Shown: positions 52,390 to 63,547 of the stretch, piece by piece
Numbering within the stretch: position 1 is the stretch's first letter
How the letters are laid out: each line of letters begins with the position of its first letter
Assembly (NCBI GenBank): GCA_022606425.2
Contig: JAHDVF020000861.1
Span: 558,001 to 622,000, forward strand
Direction: 5' to 3'
Origin: Lepidostoma basale
Lineage: Eukaryota > Arthropoda > Insecta > Trichoptera > Lepidostomatidae
DNA: 64,000 bases
Position numbers and translations under genes: made by a program
The notes under the pieces: generated by a model
What the model was told of the DNA's origin: nothing
Seen by the model: only the letters and a program-made list of their open reading frames with translations
The model's database searches: none

Positions 52390-52600
52390 ATTTATTCTTT
52401 CGTGAACAAAGATTTAAAACTCCACATTAAATAAATAATACGAATGAAAACGTATGTTTTGTAGAAGTTTTACTATATATAACGGAAATGACACGTTTCG
52501 CCTTGCTAGGGCATAATCAAATATCATAAAATTATTTGATAATGGCTTAGCAATGCGAAACATGTCATTCCACAAAATATTTAGAATGTTGATGGTTGAG
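52390..52600. mobile_element. FB/HHR foldback
   Basis: ttactatatataacggaaat / tcattccacaaaatattt and gtttcgccttgctagggc / gcttagcaatgcgaaac form inverted halves around ttatttgataat. Confidence 0.65.
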
Positions 52601-52764
52601 GTTATATTATGTGATACTTCATTGTAAATCATAATATAAACGCGATTGTTTACTTGGTTTTATACTTTAATATTACTTCTCAAAGCGAAACAAATTTGTA
52701 AATAATAATTCTATTTGTTTTTATATAAATGAAAATCTCAAAACTAATTAAACAATTGCATTTA

Positions 52765-53000
52765 TATTTATTGTTTCTTGAACAATGATGTAAAACTCCA
52801 TATTAAATAATTAATACGAATGAAAACGTCAGTTTTCTAGAAGTTTTATTATATTTTATGGGAATGACATGTTTCGCCCTTCTAAGGCATTATCAAATGT
52901 GACATTTGATAATTAATGCCTTTGAATAGCGAAACATGTCATTCCCATAAAATATAAAAACACTTCTAGAAAACTGACGTTTTTATTCGTTTAATTGCGT
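52765..53000. mobile_element. FB/HHR foldback, well preserved
   Basis: Arms 52823-52900 and 52902-52984, inverted around one base: aaaacgtcagttttctagaa against ttctagaaaactgacgtttt. The unit begins ttgtttcttgaacaatgatg. GCGAAACATGTC is present in both arms, but the CTGANGA position reads TTGATAA. Confidence 0.75.
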
Positions 53001-53299
53001 TTATATATTAATTTACTAGTTACAACCCTTGAAATATTTACGGAAGTAAAGATTTTCTACCTTTAAAACTTGGTTCACTATACAATCGTAATCAGTAATA
53101 TATATGTTTTAACCTTTAATGTACTTCTTTTTTTCACACCCGTTAAAAATTTCAAAATAATCAACACCAAATTGTTCTCCTTTATTTTCTACACTACTGT
53201 CATATAACAATTATCAGGAAAAAAATCTGAAAGTGATTTTGTTTCCTACTTTAGATTAACCAAAAAACAAGATCACAGTTAATTCGAAATTTAAAATCA

Positions 53300-53570
53300 A
53301 AACGATGTAAATTGGTGGTCCGTGATAAAGATCCGTGTAATACGGGAATCGTTGTCTAAGCGCCCCTACCCGAGGCTCAAGTACGGGCGTTATATAACAA
53401 CCCCCAGGGGAGAGCCGAAGGCCTCGACCTCGATGCAACTAGGTCACCCCAGCTGTTGCTGCCCTGGATGCAACTTTTGACTGGAGGGTCGAGCTATACA
53501 CACTCTCTCTACTTGGGCTCCACTTTCATTTGCTCTAGCTGTATACACGCGGTGAGATGTTGGTATATAT
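53300..53570. other. GC-richer block, unassigned
   Basis: cgcccctacccgaggctcaa and ccccaggggagagccgaagg stand out from the AT-rich context. No family or long frame recognised. Confidence 0.35.
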
Positions 53571-53739
53571 ATCCAAGTTTGATGATGATAATATGCAGAT
53601 TAGCAAAATAAGTATTTCCGTTTTCTAAGACATAGAAAATGGAACAAGGCCATTGTAAACGGATCGCTATTAGATGGGTGATGAAATGTTTTTAATGCGG
53701 TTTTCACGATCATATGACTTAAAAGGTTTAAATATGATC

Positions 53740-54115
53740 TTGTTTATTTATTTATTTATTTATTAAGGGTAATACAGCGATATCAATAACATATATTTAA
53801 AAAGAACCATTTAGAATAATTAAAATAAGGCCAATTACATGCTACCACAAATATAAAATAATAGTTAACAATCAACAAATGATAGTGAGAAACAAGATTG
53901 AAGTTAAACTAAGACAAAATAAGGTATACATAATATTTAAGAGTTAAAATACTTATAGTACTGGAAATAAAAATAAAATTAAGATAAAAATAAAATAAAA
54001 AGTAATACACGAGTATTATAATATCACGTTACATCGTGGTCACATCCGCGCCGAAATGTTGCTCCGATCACTTTTTTAAAATTTCGCTCGCTCAAATGAA
54101 AGACGTCAATGTCTC
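53740..54115 (-). mobile_element. Possible LINE 3' region with (AAATA)n tail
   Basis: Inverse tail (ttta)n at 53748-53765. The minus strand near 54020-54110 reads SEQHFGADVTTM-stop, like the end of a LINE frame. Family not identified. Confidence 0.4.
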
Positions 54116-54179
54116 CAAAATGCTTGTTGTATAATAGATATCACAGATTCGATACAATGTTTATATGTAGATATCTCGT

Positions 54180-54955
54180 TATTTATTGTTTCTGGAACAA
54201 TGATGTAAATCTCCATATTTAAAAATAAAAACGTTGGTTTTTTTAAGGTTTATAGTTTATCGGAATGGCATGTTTCGCCTTTCTAGGGCATTATCAAATA
54301 TCAATGGGATCAAATGACATTTCGTCACCTGAGAGTAAGATGGTTCCAACTGTCAAAAGTAAAAAGCTGAGAAAATTGAAGTCAAAGTTTTGTTGGTTTC
54401 GGGTGTGAATCTTTTAATAAAAGGGTTCCATCTGAAGCAGATGAAACTCTTTTACCAAGAAGCGTGTAAATTTTCTCTGGTGATAGTTGGAATAATAATG
54501 TTCTAAGTGTAAATGAGTGAATCTTCAGTGAATCGTGTGTTTAAATGATCGGATGGAACTTGATTATTTTCGTAACATCAAAATAAAAATACTACAATAT
54601 TACCTGTTTTTTTTAATTGTACTTATAGATAAGGTAAGTAAGAACCCTTTTCACGAAAAAAAGCCAAACAAGTTGGAATAATAATGTTCTAAGTGTAAAT
54701 GAATCTATCTTCAATGAATCGGGTGTTTTAAATGATCGGATGGAACTTGATTATTTTCGTAACATCAAAATAACAATACTACAATATTACATGTTTTTTT
54801 AATTGTACGTATAGATAAGGTTAGTAAGAACCCTTTTCATGAAAAAAAGCCAAATGTAAAATTTTGTTAGTTGGAACCCTCTTACTGACGATTTGGTAGT
54901 GCTTTAGAAAGACGAAATATTTATTTCCTGTAAAGTATAATAAAACTTCTATAAA
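54180..54955. mobile_element. FB/HHR foldback with enlarged loop
   Basis: The left part ttgtttctggaacaatgatg and ggcatgtttcgcctttctag and the inverted right part ttagaaagacgaaatattta and aataaaacttctataaa belong to the 52765 family. The loop holds a tandem duplication. Confidence 0.65.
54485..54856 (+). repeat. 186-bp unit, two tandem copies
   Basis: 54485-54670 and 54671-54856 share agttggaataataatgttct through cacgaaaaaaagccaaa, with a modest number of differences. Confidence 0.9.
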
Positions 54956-54956
54956 A

Positions 54957-55140
54957 AAGACTGCCACACTGTTTTTTCTTGACATACTTCTCTCGATTCC
55001 TCAACATTCATACACCGTGTCATGCACGCACGTCGAATTCTCCGACATTCAATATTTGATATATTTGATCGTGCCACGTTTTCCTCGGTCTTCCTCTGTT
55101 TCTAGATCCATTTACATCGTTAACATAAACTTTTTTTACT
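54957..55140 (-). mobile_element. LINE-A fragment
   Basis: gactgccacactgttttttc, then the inverse of MTRCMNVEE and TWHDQI to RGRP (cttcctctgtttctagatcc). The (TTAG) tail is lost. Confidence 0.75.
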
Positions 55141-55546
55141 ATTCATTATTATAAGAAGAAGAGTAATATCATTCAGATAACCACCAGAAAGGATCATATT
55201 ATTGAAACCAATAAACTTAAGTGCTTCTGCGTCGATTGCATTGCGCATGTAAACATTATAACGAGTCGCATTCATCACACGTGGACTTATGTAGGTCGGG
55301 CCGCGGTTTCGGATGGGGCCGCCTCGCATCTCCATTCCCCTCCCCTGGCGGGGGATGACCGACTTTCAGCCGCCTACCCCCAAACATTGCACCTTGCTCC
55401 GGACGGGGTGAATGCAGGATGCGCTCGACCCGACAAAAGCAACCCCAAAATAATTTGAAATGATATTGAATGGATCGCTTAAACTGATAAATGAATGTAT
55501 AATTTGTAATACGTTTTTTTTAGCGAGTATAACCCGGTGTAAACTT
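55141..55546. other. Unassigned; GC-rich block at 55270-55445
   Basis: ggtcgggccgcggtttcgga and ctcccctggcgggggatgac resemble no family I can name. Confidence 0.35.
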
Positions 55547-56064
55547 TGTAAATAATAATTAAATAAAACGATGTTTTTTTAACTACTTCCACTTTTGTCT
55601 TTATTTCGACAGCGACCGGTTTCGCCAGGCTCGCTGGCATCGACAGACTGGTGACACTATTTGTAAACTTAGTCCTTTATATAAATACAGATCAGGGGTA
55701 GTAAACATGATTCTCTACACAAATAATCTTCAAATATTTATGTAAAATTTACTGAATTTTAATATATTGGTGTTACAGGTATTCAAGAGGATTTGATATT
55801 CTTGTCTTCCTCTCTTCTTGGATACCTGATATATCAATATTTTCTTGAATGCCTAAATCTTACTTTAATTCTTCTTAGAAGATTACTTTTGTATAAAATT
55901 ATGTTTACCACCCCTGATCTGTATGTATATAAAGGAATAAGTTAACAATATTGTCACCAGTCTGTCGATGCCAGCGAGCCTGGCGAAACCGGTCGCTGTC
56001 GAAATAAAGACAAAAGTGGAAGTAGTTAAAAAACATCGTTTTATTTAATTATTATTTAAAATGA
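55547..56064. mobile_element. FB/HHR foldback, ~120-bp arms
   Basis: aaataaaacgatgttttttt...ttgtctttatttcgacagcg (55560-55615) is inverted at 55990-56046. The interior is also partly self-complementary (acagatcaggggtagtaaac / gtttaccacccctgatctg). Each arm has stem II GCCAG/CUGGC and GAAACCGGUC, but the core reads CUGUCGA. Confidence 0.75.
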
Positions 56065-56065
56065 A

Positions 56066-56370
56066 CTTCCATCAGCAGATTTCAGTCAAATCATTTGACT
56101 ATCGTAAACTTTGAAAATAAATATTATATATAAATGAACAATAAACATTGATATTCATTTGATAACATTTTCCCAGACCGCTCATGACTTAAGTGTTAAA
56201 AATGTGACCGAATAATATTTCAACTTGAATGCTTCAATTTTCGTTTTAAATTTCGTACAGTTAACACAATGGTTTTCGCAATGCAATTAAACGGTTTCCT
56301 ACTTTTTTTATGAGAGTTGTATCACAATAGGAATGACCCAGTTATTATTTAGTGTTTTTCTTCTTGTTTT
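56066..56370. other. Unassigned AT-rich sequence
   Basis: Nothing recognised upstream of the candidate exon. Confidence 0.4.
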
Positions 56371-56373
56371 CAG

Positions 56374-56462
56374 GTCAGTACCGCTGCACAACATACAATA
56401 TCACAACGTGGTCAACTTATCTATTTGGAAACAACAAACATTTGGATAATTTCCTAACAAAG
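56374..56462 (+). CDS. Candidate internal exon of an unknown host gene
   Basis: Acceptor tttttcttcttgttttcag (cag at 56371-56373) and donor AAAG|gtaaac bracket 89 nt. After two leftover bases the frame is open for 29 codons: it begins QYRCTTYNITTWSTYLFGNN and ends KHLDNFLTK. The other two frames stop inside. The peptide is compact and looks protein-like, but I do not recognise it. A second AG at 56378 would give a phase-0 exon. No neighbouring exon was found, so this could be chance. Confidence 0.3.
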
Positions 56463-56860
56463 GTAAACTATTATTTATCTACGGAAGTATTCATGGCTTT
56501 GATTTTTTTAAGGTATTTACAAACTAGAAAATGCCCTTAATCGGTATATGGGATTGTGGATTGATTTGATAAGAGTTAGTCGAACAATTTATTTTTTATT
56601 TGGATTGCATTTTCTTCTCTACATGAATAAGGAACTTATATTCTATGTAGTAATATTAAACTGGAAACTGGTTCTGATTTTGAAAATTTGGTTTCGTTCA
56701 TGTGCTGCTCCCGTAAATTTGGAGATATTTCGTGTATAAGTGAATTGTTTTGGTCAATTTGATTGTTGCCGCACTTTATGATAGTTATTTGTGACACAAA
56801 ATACGTTTTCACTGTTTTGATGTTAAAATTATATAAGTTAATAAAAATAATTTTGACAGG
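56463..56860. other. Unassigned sequence
   Basis: A 63-codon frame (56548-56739) is present but not convincing. Confidence 0.4.
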
Positions 56861-56864
56861 TGTA

Positions 56865-57283
56865 AAAATAAAATTTTCATTTGTTCCAATGACAATTTGA
56901 ATAAATTCTTCAATAATATTTTAAAGTTTTTGCTGGTGTTGGATTGTTTTAAGTGCTTAATTACAGTTACTTTAAAAAACACAGTGGATAACGTGGAATA
57001 AAAATTTAATAAACATAAATGTCCGGATCGTTCAGCTGACGGCAAGTGCACCATCTAAAATAACATATATAATTTGTTTTAGATTCATTGTGTAGACGTT
57101 GAACGATCGAAGTGTGCGTGGGAGAGGCCTATTGGTGGCGATGAGGTTCGCAACCCATCACACCGCGTCTCTCGCGGGGGCGAAAAGAGAAGGATGGAGG
57201 GCCGCATTGATTAAAGTGTGGCAGTCCATTTTTTCTGCCTACCCTTTCGGGGAGACGGTGTGATGGTTAGTTAGGTAATTAGT
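56865..57283 (+). mobile_element. LINE-A-na copy
   Basis: tttgttccaatgacaatttg, taagtgcttaattacagtta, cgttgaacgatcgaagtgtg, the MRFATHH module and terminus ggtgtgatggttagttagg. Colinear with 43990-44445. Confidence 0.8.
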
Positions 57284-57285
57284 TA

Positions 57286-57875
57286 GTAATATTATTATAT
57301 TATATTTTCACATTGGCAAACATACCTCTATGTGTGATTGAATATTTTTTTTCACCATGTTATAAACTTAAATTACATAATATGATACTTTTTAATTTAA
57401 TGATTAATTGTGATTTAAAACCAAATATTTTAACTAAAACCTTTGAGTGTGTTAGAAAATAATAGTAAATTTAGAAGGTATTATAGCTCATCGTCGGAAA
57501 AAAGCGTTGATAAAGTTTATCTGTCTTGGAAGCATGTCGCGATAAATCAATTTGAAAAGTTTCAAAAGAGCGTTGGAATTCATAAAATTGTTTGTTTTTT
57601 ATTTCACTTTAAGTTTGTCATTTTTAATACAGCGTTTAGATCTGTGTTTGTTCGATATAATTCCTTGGTTATTAAGATAACCTGGGTTGAAGCTATACTA
57701 TCTTCTAAACATATGGAGATAAGTTAACCTTTAACATTGCACTTATAGAATTTTATAACACTGTATTTATTAATGCCTGTCTTATCTTTTTTTTATATTT
57801 AACTTTGTGTGAAAATCTATAAATATATGTATTCAATTTAATTCCTTGACCACCAAGGCAGACGGGATATGAAGC
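57286..57875. other. Unassigned; one 94-codon frame
   Basis: 57443-57727 encodes MSVLENNSKFRRYYSSSSEK... with no recognised motif, in AT-rich sequence. Not accepted as a gene. Confidence 0.3.
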
Positions 57876-57877
57876 TA

Positions 57878-57950
57878 TCTTCTTATTTCTTGTCAGGTCT
57901 CCCTAACGTTGACTTTTCATAGTGATGACCCTTTTCATAGTGATGACCTG
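57878..57950 (-). mobile_element. LINE-B terminus relic and short direct repeat
   Basis: ttcttgtcaggtctccctaa and cgttgac resemble the LINE-B 3' end. cttttcatagtgatgacc is repeated in tandem at 57913 and 57931. Confidence 0.45.
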
Positions 57951-59415
57951 GGGAAAAATCCTCTGGAGGATTCTCTGTCGGGGTTACCTTCCCTTAGCTA
58001 GGTGTATCCAGTTTTATAGCGCTGGAAGCTCGCCATTCGTTCTCTCTCTATCTGCTATGACTCTAAATAATATGTGTCACATTGCCCGGGGTTCGCGGGG
58101 TCTTTAAAAAGACCTCTCGTGGACGCTAGAGAGTTGGACTTGATAGTAGTGTTGCTGTTGTAAATGTAACATGGCGCCTTACGACATTTTGTAGACGCAT
58201 ACTTTCCAGCAAAACATACCTACTACCCTTTTGAACCCCTTAATTAAATGTAAATAAAATATGCAATTCCAGTATATTGACGCAGAAAGTTAATAATTTT
58301 TATTTTATCTGTATTAAAATACAATACTATTATATATTTACTACTGAGTTATGAGCCACGATAAATACCAAGTGCTGCAACTGATTCGTCCTAGTTGGAA
58401 AAATCCTGGTTAGAAAACCTTCACGAATGGTTCAAATGATGCACAACATTCCCACTGAATTACGTATACTCGTAGAATTGCTGTTTCAAATGTAAAAATA
58501 GCTATGATATTGTCCAACCTCCGGGATAGGAAAGGAAAGAAAAAGTGGATGAAGATATTTCGTGTTTATTTTCTTCTTGATAATTTATTTACCTTCAGTG
58601 CAGTAATTATACAATTTTTATTTTAATAATGAGCGTGGTATTATCTCCGGAACTGTTTGATCGCGTTATCAGGTTCGTTGCTCTTCTCGGCTGTGGCGCA
58701 GCGGCCACCAGAGGTGATTGTAACTGCGCCTCTCATTGCATGAGTACAGTCGAGGAGATGATTAACTTACCACCGGCCAAATATTTGTTTTTCTTATCAA
58801 TAAGTACGTGTCTGAACATCAACTCCTTTGTTTATAATTCTTATATATTCCAATTATCGAAATTCACGTGTTCACGTGGGTACACTCTATTTCAGTGATT
58901 CCCAACGTGGACAACATTTCCTTCTATTTGTAGGTTGGGACTTTTGGGGCCATATTCGCATTCTTTGTCCAATCATTTTCCTATATATAATAATGATTTT
59001 CTGTGTATTTGTTCCCTATGCGTTCGCAGATTGTTGAAACTTTGTACAGTTGTTGTTGGCAATGTTGGCGTTTCAGCTGACATCCTTTGAATTCGATGAA
59101 AAATATGGCAACCTTTATAATTATTTAAATTAATATAAAAAGACCAAAATTTTTGGTATTTATTTTGCAAAAACATGTTATAATGTTATTTACATGTTAT
59201 AATATTATCCTAAAACTAAATTTGTTAACGTTTTTTTGATGAAATTCAGGCATTATAGTCGCCACTTTCTATACAAAGTTTCTGTACTTGTTATATCGTT
59301 GACTATCGTTAACTAACATCGTTGCTTTTTTTTAATTCAAGAAAAGAGAAAAATTTTGTGACTTAGTTTATAATATTTACTTTATCATTAAATGTTCTTT
59401 ATTTTTTTATTTATT
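57951..59415. other. Unassigned; small hAT-like motif
   Basis: A frame at 58629-58898 has several Cys (CGAAATRGDCNCASHC) but matches nothing known. cagtgattcccaacgtgg at 58895 resembles a hAT terminus. Otherwise nothing recognised. Confidence 0.35.
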
Positions 59416-59431
59416 TACAATTTTGATGGTT

Positions 59432-59712
59432 ACTAAGTAACTAACTAACAGAAGGTAGGCAGAAAAAATGGACTGCCACACTTTTCTTTTCTGGCATATT
59501 TCCCTCGATCCTCAACATTCATAAATCGTGTTATGCACGCGCATCGATTTCTATGACTCCTCACGTGGTTGACATTCAATATTTGAATAATTTGATCGTG
59601 CCAAGTTTTCTTCAGTCTTCCTCTATTTTTAGTTCCATTTACATCGATAACATATACTTTTATACCATTTTTTCTTCATCCATTCTTTCCATGTGTCCAA
59701 ACCAAATCATCT
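59432..59712 (-). mobile_element. LINE-A 3' end with 13-bp target-site duplication
   Basis: aattttgatggtt at 59419-59431 and 59713-59725 flanks the copy. Inverse tail actaagtaactaactaac, then the decayed terminus back to WFGHM (catgtgtccaaacca). Confidence 0.85.
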
Positions 59713-59725
59713 AATTTTGATGGTT

Positions 59726-60130
59726 TTTAAATACGAGTATATTCAATTTTATTTAATATCAAATGACATATCGTCACTTTTGTATATCTGTTCTAAATGG
59801 TGCCTCGCTGTCTCGTTTGAAAGCACTTCATTTGTAATAATAATAATGATATATTCCGAGTACAGCAACAACAACAATACACACCTGTGTACGAAGTTAA
59901 TTCTGTTATTGTAACAATAAAACTGACTTTATCTTGATTATTTATAGACTGTTTTGTTGATATTCTTAAAGCCTTAGCAATGTGGAATTCCATTCTTATA
60001 ATTTGTTTTATAAATGAACAAATGTTTATGTTATAATATATCATATATAAAAAAATACCTCCAAAAACTAATATTTATCTTCGTAATTAAAATTTCTAAT
60101 AATTGCGTAGATTTTCACCGTTGGTAGCAA
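59726..60130. other. Unassigned sequence
   Basis: Nothing recognised. Confidence 0.4.
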
Positions 60131-60132
60131 TA

Positions 60133-60296
60133 TGTTTTTTTGGGATCTTGGGAAAATTCGTGTAACTCGTCTTTCTAGACCTTTCGGAGATAGTCTCCAT
60201 GTTCATAATCACGCTGAAGACGGAGCTTGCAACGATCTCCGAAAAGTCGGTCTAGAAAGACGAGTTTCATGGATTTTCCCAAGATCCCAAAAAACA
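60133..60296. mobile_element. Foldback with hammerhead-like loop
   Basis: Arms 60133-60190 and 60236-60296 (ttttttgggatcttgggaaa / tttcccaagatcccaaaaaa). Plus strand across the loop: CTGAAGA (60214-60220), CGGAG/CUCCG stem II, GAAAAGUC. A weaker hammerhead match than those at 9.4 and 10.3 kb. Confidence 0.6.
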
Positions 60297-60352
60297 TAAA
60301 AATTCAAAGTAAAACAAGCAAAAGCATTATACCCGTGAGTAACATCGAAGTA

Positions 60353-60840
60353 AAACTAACTAATTAACCATCACGCCGTCTCCCCGAAGAGGTAGGCAGA
60401 AAGAATGGACTGCCACACTTTTCTTTCCTGACACATTTCTCTCGATTCCTCAACATTCGTACATCGTGTCATGCATGCGCGTCGATTTCTCTGACTCTTC
60501 ACATGGCCGACATTCAATATTTGATTTATTTGATCGTGCCCGTTTTCCTCGGTCTTCCTCTATTTCTGGTACCATTTACATCATTAACATATTATTTTTT
60601 ACCATTCTTTCTTCATTCATTCTTTCCATATGTCCAAACCATCTCAATGATCCTTTCATTATTTTGTTCATGACACCATAATTCGCACCGCATTCACTTC
60701 TTATATTTTCATTCCACACTCTCTCATACACAGAGTATCCACACATTCGTCTAAGAGATCTCATTTCTACTGCATTTATTCTACTTTCATCCTTCTTTTG
60801 CAAGTTCCATGCTTCGCTTCCATACATAAGGGTTTCATAC
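60353..60840 (-). mobile_element. LINE-A 3' end
   Basis: Inverse tail aactaactaattaaccatca. The minus strand encodes MYGSEAWNLQKKDESRINAV, EMRSLRRMCGYSVYERVWNE, NIRSECGANYGVMNKIMKGS and LRWFGHMERMNEERMVK, with a frameshift after it. Similar in extent to the copies at 28204 and 51498. Confidence 0.9.
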
Positions 60841-60842
60841 AT

Positions 60843-61230
60843 ACAAGTATGTGATCGATAATTCGATTGTTCACTTTAATTAACAATACGCCTACATGGT
60901 AATATACGCTTACAATACGCATACGTACTGGTGTTATTTGTGCACCTATAGGCTTCGAATGTATTTTCAATTTGTTCTGATTATTATTGATTAGGCAATT
61001 TGGGTCACGTGATAACGATTCTTTTCATTTTGAACCCTGACTCTCGCTCCACGCTCCAGACACGACCGACGACAAATGAACCATATTTATCTGATTCGTT
61101 TGTTTGCCGACCTACGAGATAAAATTAATGCCGCAATATTTAAGTATTAATAACTGTTCTTGATTAATATGTATTGGTGTGGTTTTAGCCGACACATGGC
61201 AACATATTTTCATAACGTTCTCACATGAAG
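60843..61230. other. Unassigned sequence
   Basis: Nothing recognised. Confidence 0.4.
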
Positions 61231-61548
61231 TACAGGGTGCGCCATATTTTATATAGGGTATGTAAATATTGAATAATTTTAACATTTATCAACCGATTGA
61301 CTTGAGTAAACATGTTTTTGAAACGTCAATTCAGTAGAATTTTAACCATGAATCGCTTCACACAGAAACAATGCACCGAAAAAGTTACGCTGTACATTGA
61401 AAACTTGATTGATGTTGTATTAAAAAACTAGTATAAATAAATGATAAAGAACCAAATTAAATAAAAAACACCTCATATATAGAAATCGGATATTTTTTAA
61501 AAGTTATTCAAAATTCATATACCAACATAATATATGGCGCACCCTGTA
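61231..61548 (+). mobile_element. Tc1/mariner-type MITE
   Basis: TA at 61231-61232 and 61547-61548. Inverted ends cagggtgcgccatat (61233) and atatggcgcaccctg (to 61546). The 314-bp element encloses a short transposase-like N-terminus, so it is an internally deleted copy. Confidence 0.8.
61348..61431 (+). pseudogene. N-terminal transposase fragment in the MITE
   Basis: MNRFTQKQCTEKVTLYIEN... then a stop after 27 codons. The M-x-RFTxxQ...EIV-x-YY start is typical of Tc1/mariner-group helix-turn-helix domains. The rest is missing. Confidence 0.45.
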
Positions 61549-61674
61549 TATATAGATAACTATATAGCGGCACATTATGCGAAATATTTTTGGGTTTTAT
61601 CGCTTTATCTCTGTTAAAGGTTCCTATCTAAAAAGGATCGATTTGTTTAATCTCTATGAAAGAGCTGAAAGGGT

Positions 61675-62105
61675 TTAATGCAGGTGCAAAAATGAACAGT
61701 GTCAGTAAGGTGTATGCTGTATGCGGATGACGCTGTGCTACTTGCAGACAACATGAACTACAAGCCCTGGTGCATACATGCGATACAATTTGATGATAAA
61801 ATGAATAAATCCAAGGTGATGATTTTTGAAAAAGAAGAAAGCCAGTCTGCAACATTAGCGTGAACGGTGAAAATCTGGAATAAATGGAAAAAATTGTTTA
61901 TTAAGGAAGTATGCTTACAAAGAATGGGGAAGTGGAAAAGGTTATTGGAAGAAGGGTTAAGGCAGGCAATAATGTTGCACTTAACGTTATCTTCGCAAAC
62001 AAAAGAATATCCAAAAAAGCTATTATGGCAGTTCCAATTGTGTTCTCGTGCCGAACCTTATGTAAGAAAGTGAAGCATGGGACTGGCAAAAGAAGGATGA
62101 AAGTA
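61675..62105 (+). pseudogene. LINE-A reverse-transcriptase fragment with YADD
   Basis: Contains LYADDAVLLAD (YADD at 61720-61731), the catalytic box of the reverse transcriptase, then frameshifted NKSKVMIFEKEES, LTKNGEVEKVIGRRVKAGNN and FANKRISKKAIMAV, and joins the known LINE-A C-terminus (cttatgtaagaaagtgaagc, WDWQKKDE-like). It shows what lies upstream in LINE-A. LINE-B interrupts it at 62106. Confidence 0.85.
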
Positions 62106-62525
62106 TGCATACTTCTTCTTTTACAAGTGCCCTGTCGGGTCCCCCCAACGTTGGCGATCACCTCGGCGAACCTGTCCCTGTCCTGCGCCGCTCGGAACAG
62201 CTCCTTCATACTTCGGATGCCGATCCACTCCCTCACGTTTCGCAGCCAGGACATCTGTCTCCTACCGGGCCCTCGGCGTCCCTCAATTTTCCCCTCCAAT
62301 ATCAGTTGGAGAAGGTGGTATTTTCCCCACGCAGTATTTGACCCAGATGTGAAATCTTCCGAACTTTGATAGTTGACAACAGCTCTCTGTCAACTCGAGC
62401 TCGTCTCAGGACTTCGGTATTGGTAACCATATCTGTCCAGGGAATTCTGAGTATTCGGCGATAGAGCCACATTTCAAATGCTTCCAGTCTGTTCATTGAG
62501 TTGACTTTTAAGGTGCATACTAATG
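62106..62525 (-). mobile_element. LINE-B 3' end inserted in LINE-A
   Basis: Inverse (GAA)n cttcttcttt, then minus-strand EVIANVGGT, KELFRAAQDRDRFA, GRRQMSWLRNVREWIG and (other frame) MNRLEAFEMWLYRRILRIPW and KISHLGQILRGE. One frameshift. gcatac flanks it on both sides (62105, 62515), a possible short duplication. Confidence 0.85.
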
Positions 62526-62544
62526 CATACAAAATATGTTTTTT

Positions 62545-62655
62545 TTTTTTTAATTATTTCATAAAACGGAGCATTTTCTACAGCGCCCTTGAGATACGAA
62601 ATTCATAAAAATGGCGCTCTATCTATAAATTATCCAATTTATTTTTATTATAAAT
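62545..62655 (+). mobile_element. LINE-C 3' region
   Basis: ttctacagcgcccttgagat and aaaatggcgctctat, as at 8710-8760. Confidence 0.6.
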
Positions 62656-62735
62656 GCAGTAAAAGTGAGATCTGGCGGTCCATTATGTCTGCCTACCCCT
62701 GGGGGGAGACAGCGTGATGATTAGTTAGTTAGTTT
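62656..62735 (+). mobile_element. LINE-A deletion derivative
   Basis: aatgcagtaaaagtgagatc (INAVEMRS) is joined straight to ggcggtccattatgtctgcc (the terminus), so about 330 bp of coding sequence is missing. Ends cagcgtgatgattagttagt. Confidence 0.8.
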
Positions 62736-62779
62736 TATCGCTTCACCACACTTTCCATGTCTAGCATTCACGGTTAATA

Positions 62780-63180
62780 ATAATAATAATATGCTAACTT
62801 TTAAAGCGCCGTTTTTGTGATGTAATCACATCAAGGGCGCATTAAGACGTGTTTTAAATCTAAATGTGAACGCTGCATCTGATTGATATTCGCGATCGAT
62901 TAGAAAGTATAATAGAACAAAATATGCAAGTTTTAAATTGGGTATGAAATATGAAAAATATGGGTTTTCAGCTTAGATCTGAAGTCTGACGGATTATTGA
63001 TGCATTTGAGGTGTGAAGGAAGATTGTTCCAAGCTGATGGACCGGCTACCGCAAACGCTCGATTCCCGAAATTTGTACTAGGGCAACGCTTTGGCTCAAC
63101 TAATCTTCCTATTGCCGAGGAGTTCGCCAAGCGAAGTATGGATTTATGTGTAGCGAGGACGGTTATATGTAGCGAGACAA
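62780..63180 (-). mobile_element. LINE-C 3' end
   Basis: Minus-strand frame 62933-63130: SSAIGRLVEPKRCPSTNFGN, RAFAVAGPSAWNNLPSHLKC, FRSKLKTHIFHISYPI-stop. The 3' region cgccgtttttgtgatgtaat and inverse (ATT)n follow. The cleanest LINE-C C-terminus here. Confidence 0.85.
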
Positions 63181-63545
63181 TAATAGGAAGTAGAATTTTT
63201 TACAGTCTCCGTTGTATATTTTGTATGATTCAACATAATATAATCCAAGTGTATGGGTATGATGTCTTGTGTGTATTCATTTCCTTACTCATCGGATGAT
63301 TTCCATGCACGGTTATGAGGCAGATGTTATATGCGTCTTGATTGAAACAGTCACTGAGCATCTGTGAAATGTGCAAAATCATACATAACCATTCATTATA
63401 TAATATAACTGTAATCAGGAATTCGTTTTTAGTGTGCATACATAACTCATATTGAGATGAAAGATATTTTTACAGTTTTATGCATTAAATATTATGATTA
63501 AATTGATAGAACGACTTGGAGTTATGAATGTTACGACTAAAATGA
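63181..63545. other. Unassigned sequence
   Basis: Nothing recognised. Confidence 0.4.
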
Positions 63546-63547
63546 TT

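Noticed and set aside
53300..53570. GC-rich block as an exon
   Set aside because: No open frame with splice sites and no recognised domain; left unassigned.
57443..57727. 94-codon frame as a gene
   Set aside because: AT-rich composition, no motif, no splice context, no recognisable family.
58629..58898. 89-codon Cys-containing frame as a gene or peptide
   Set aside because: No signal peptide, no known cysteine pattern, and the second half is low-complexity; unsupported.
61911..62369. 152-codon plus-strand frame as a gene
   Set aside because: It joins LINE-A reverse-transcriptase sequence to antisense LINE-B sequence across an insertion point.
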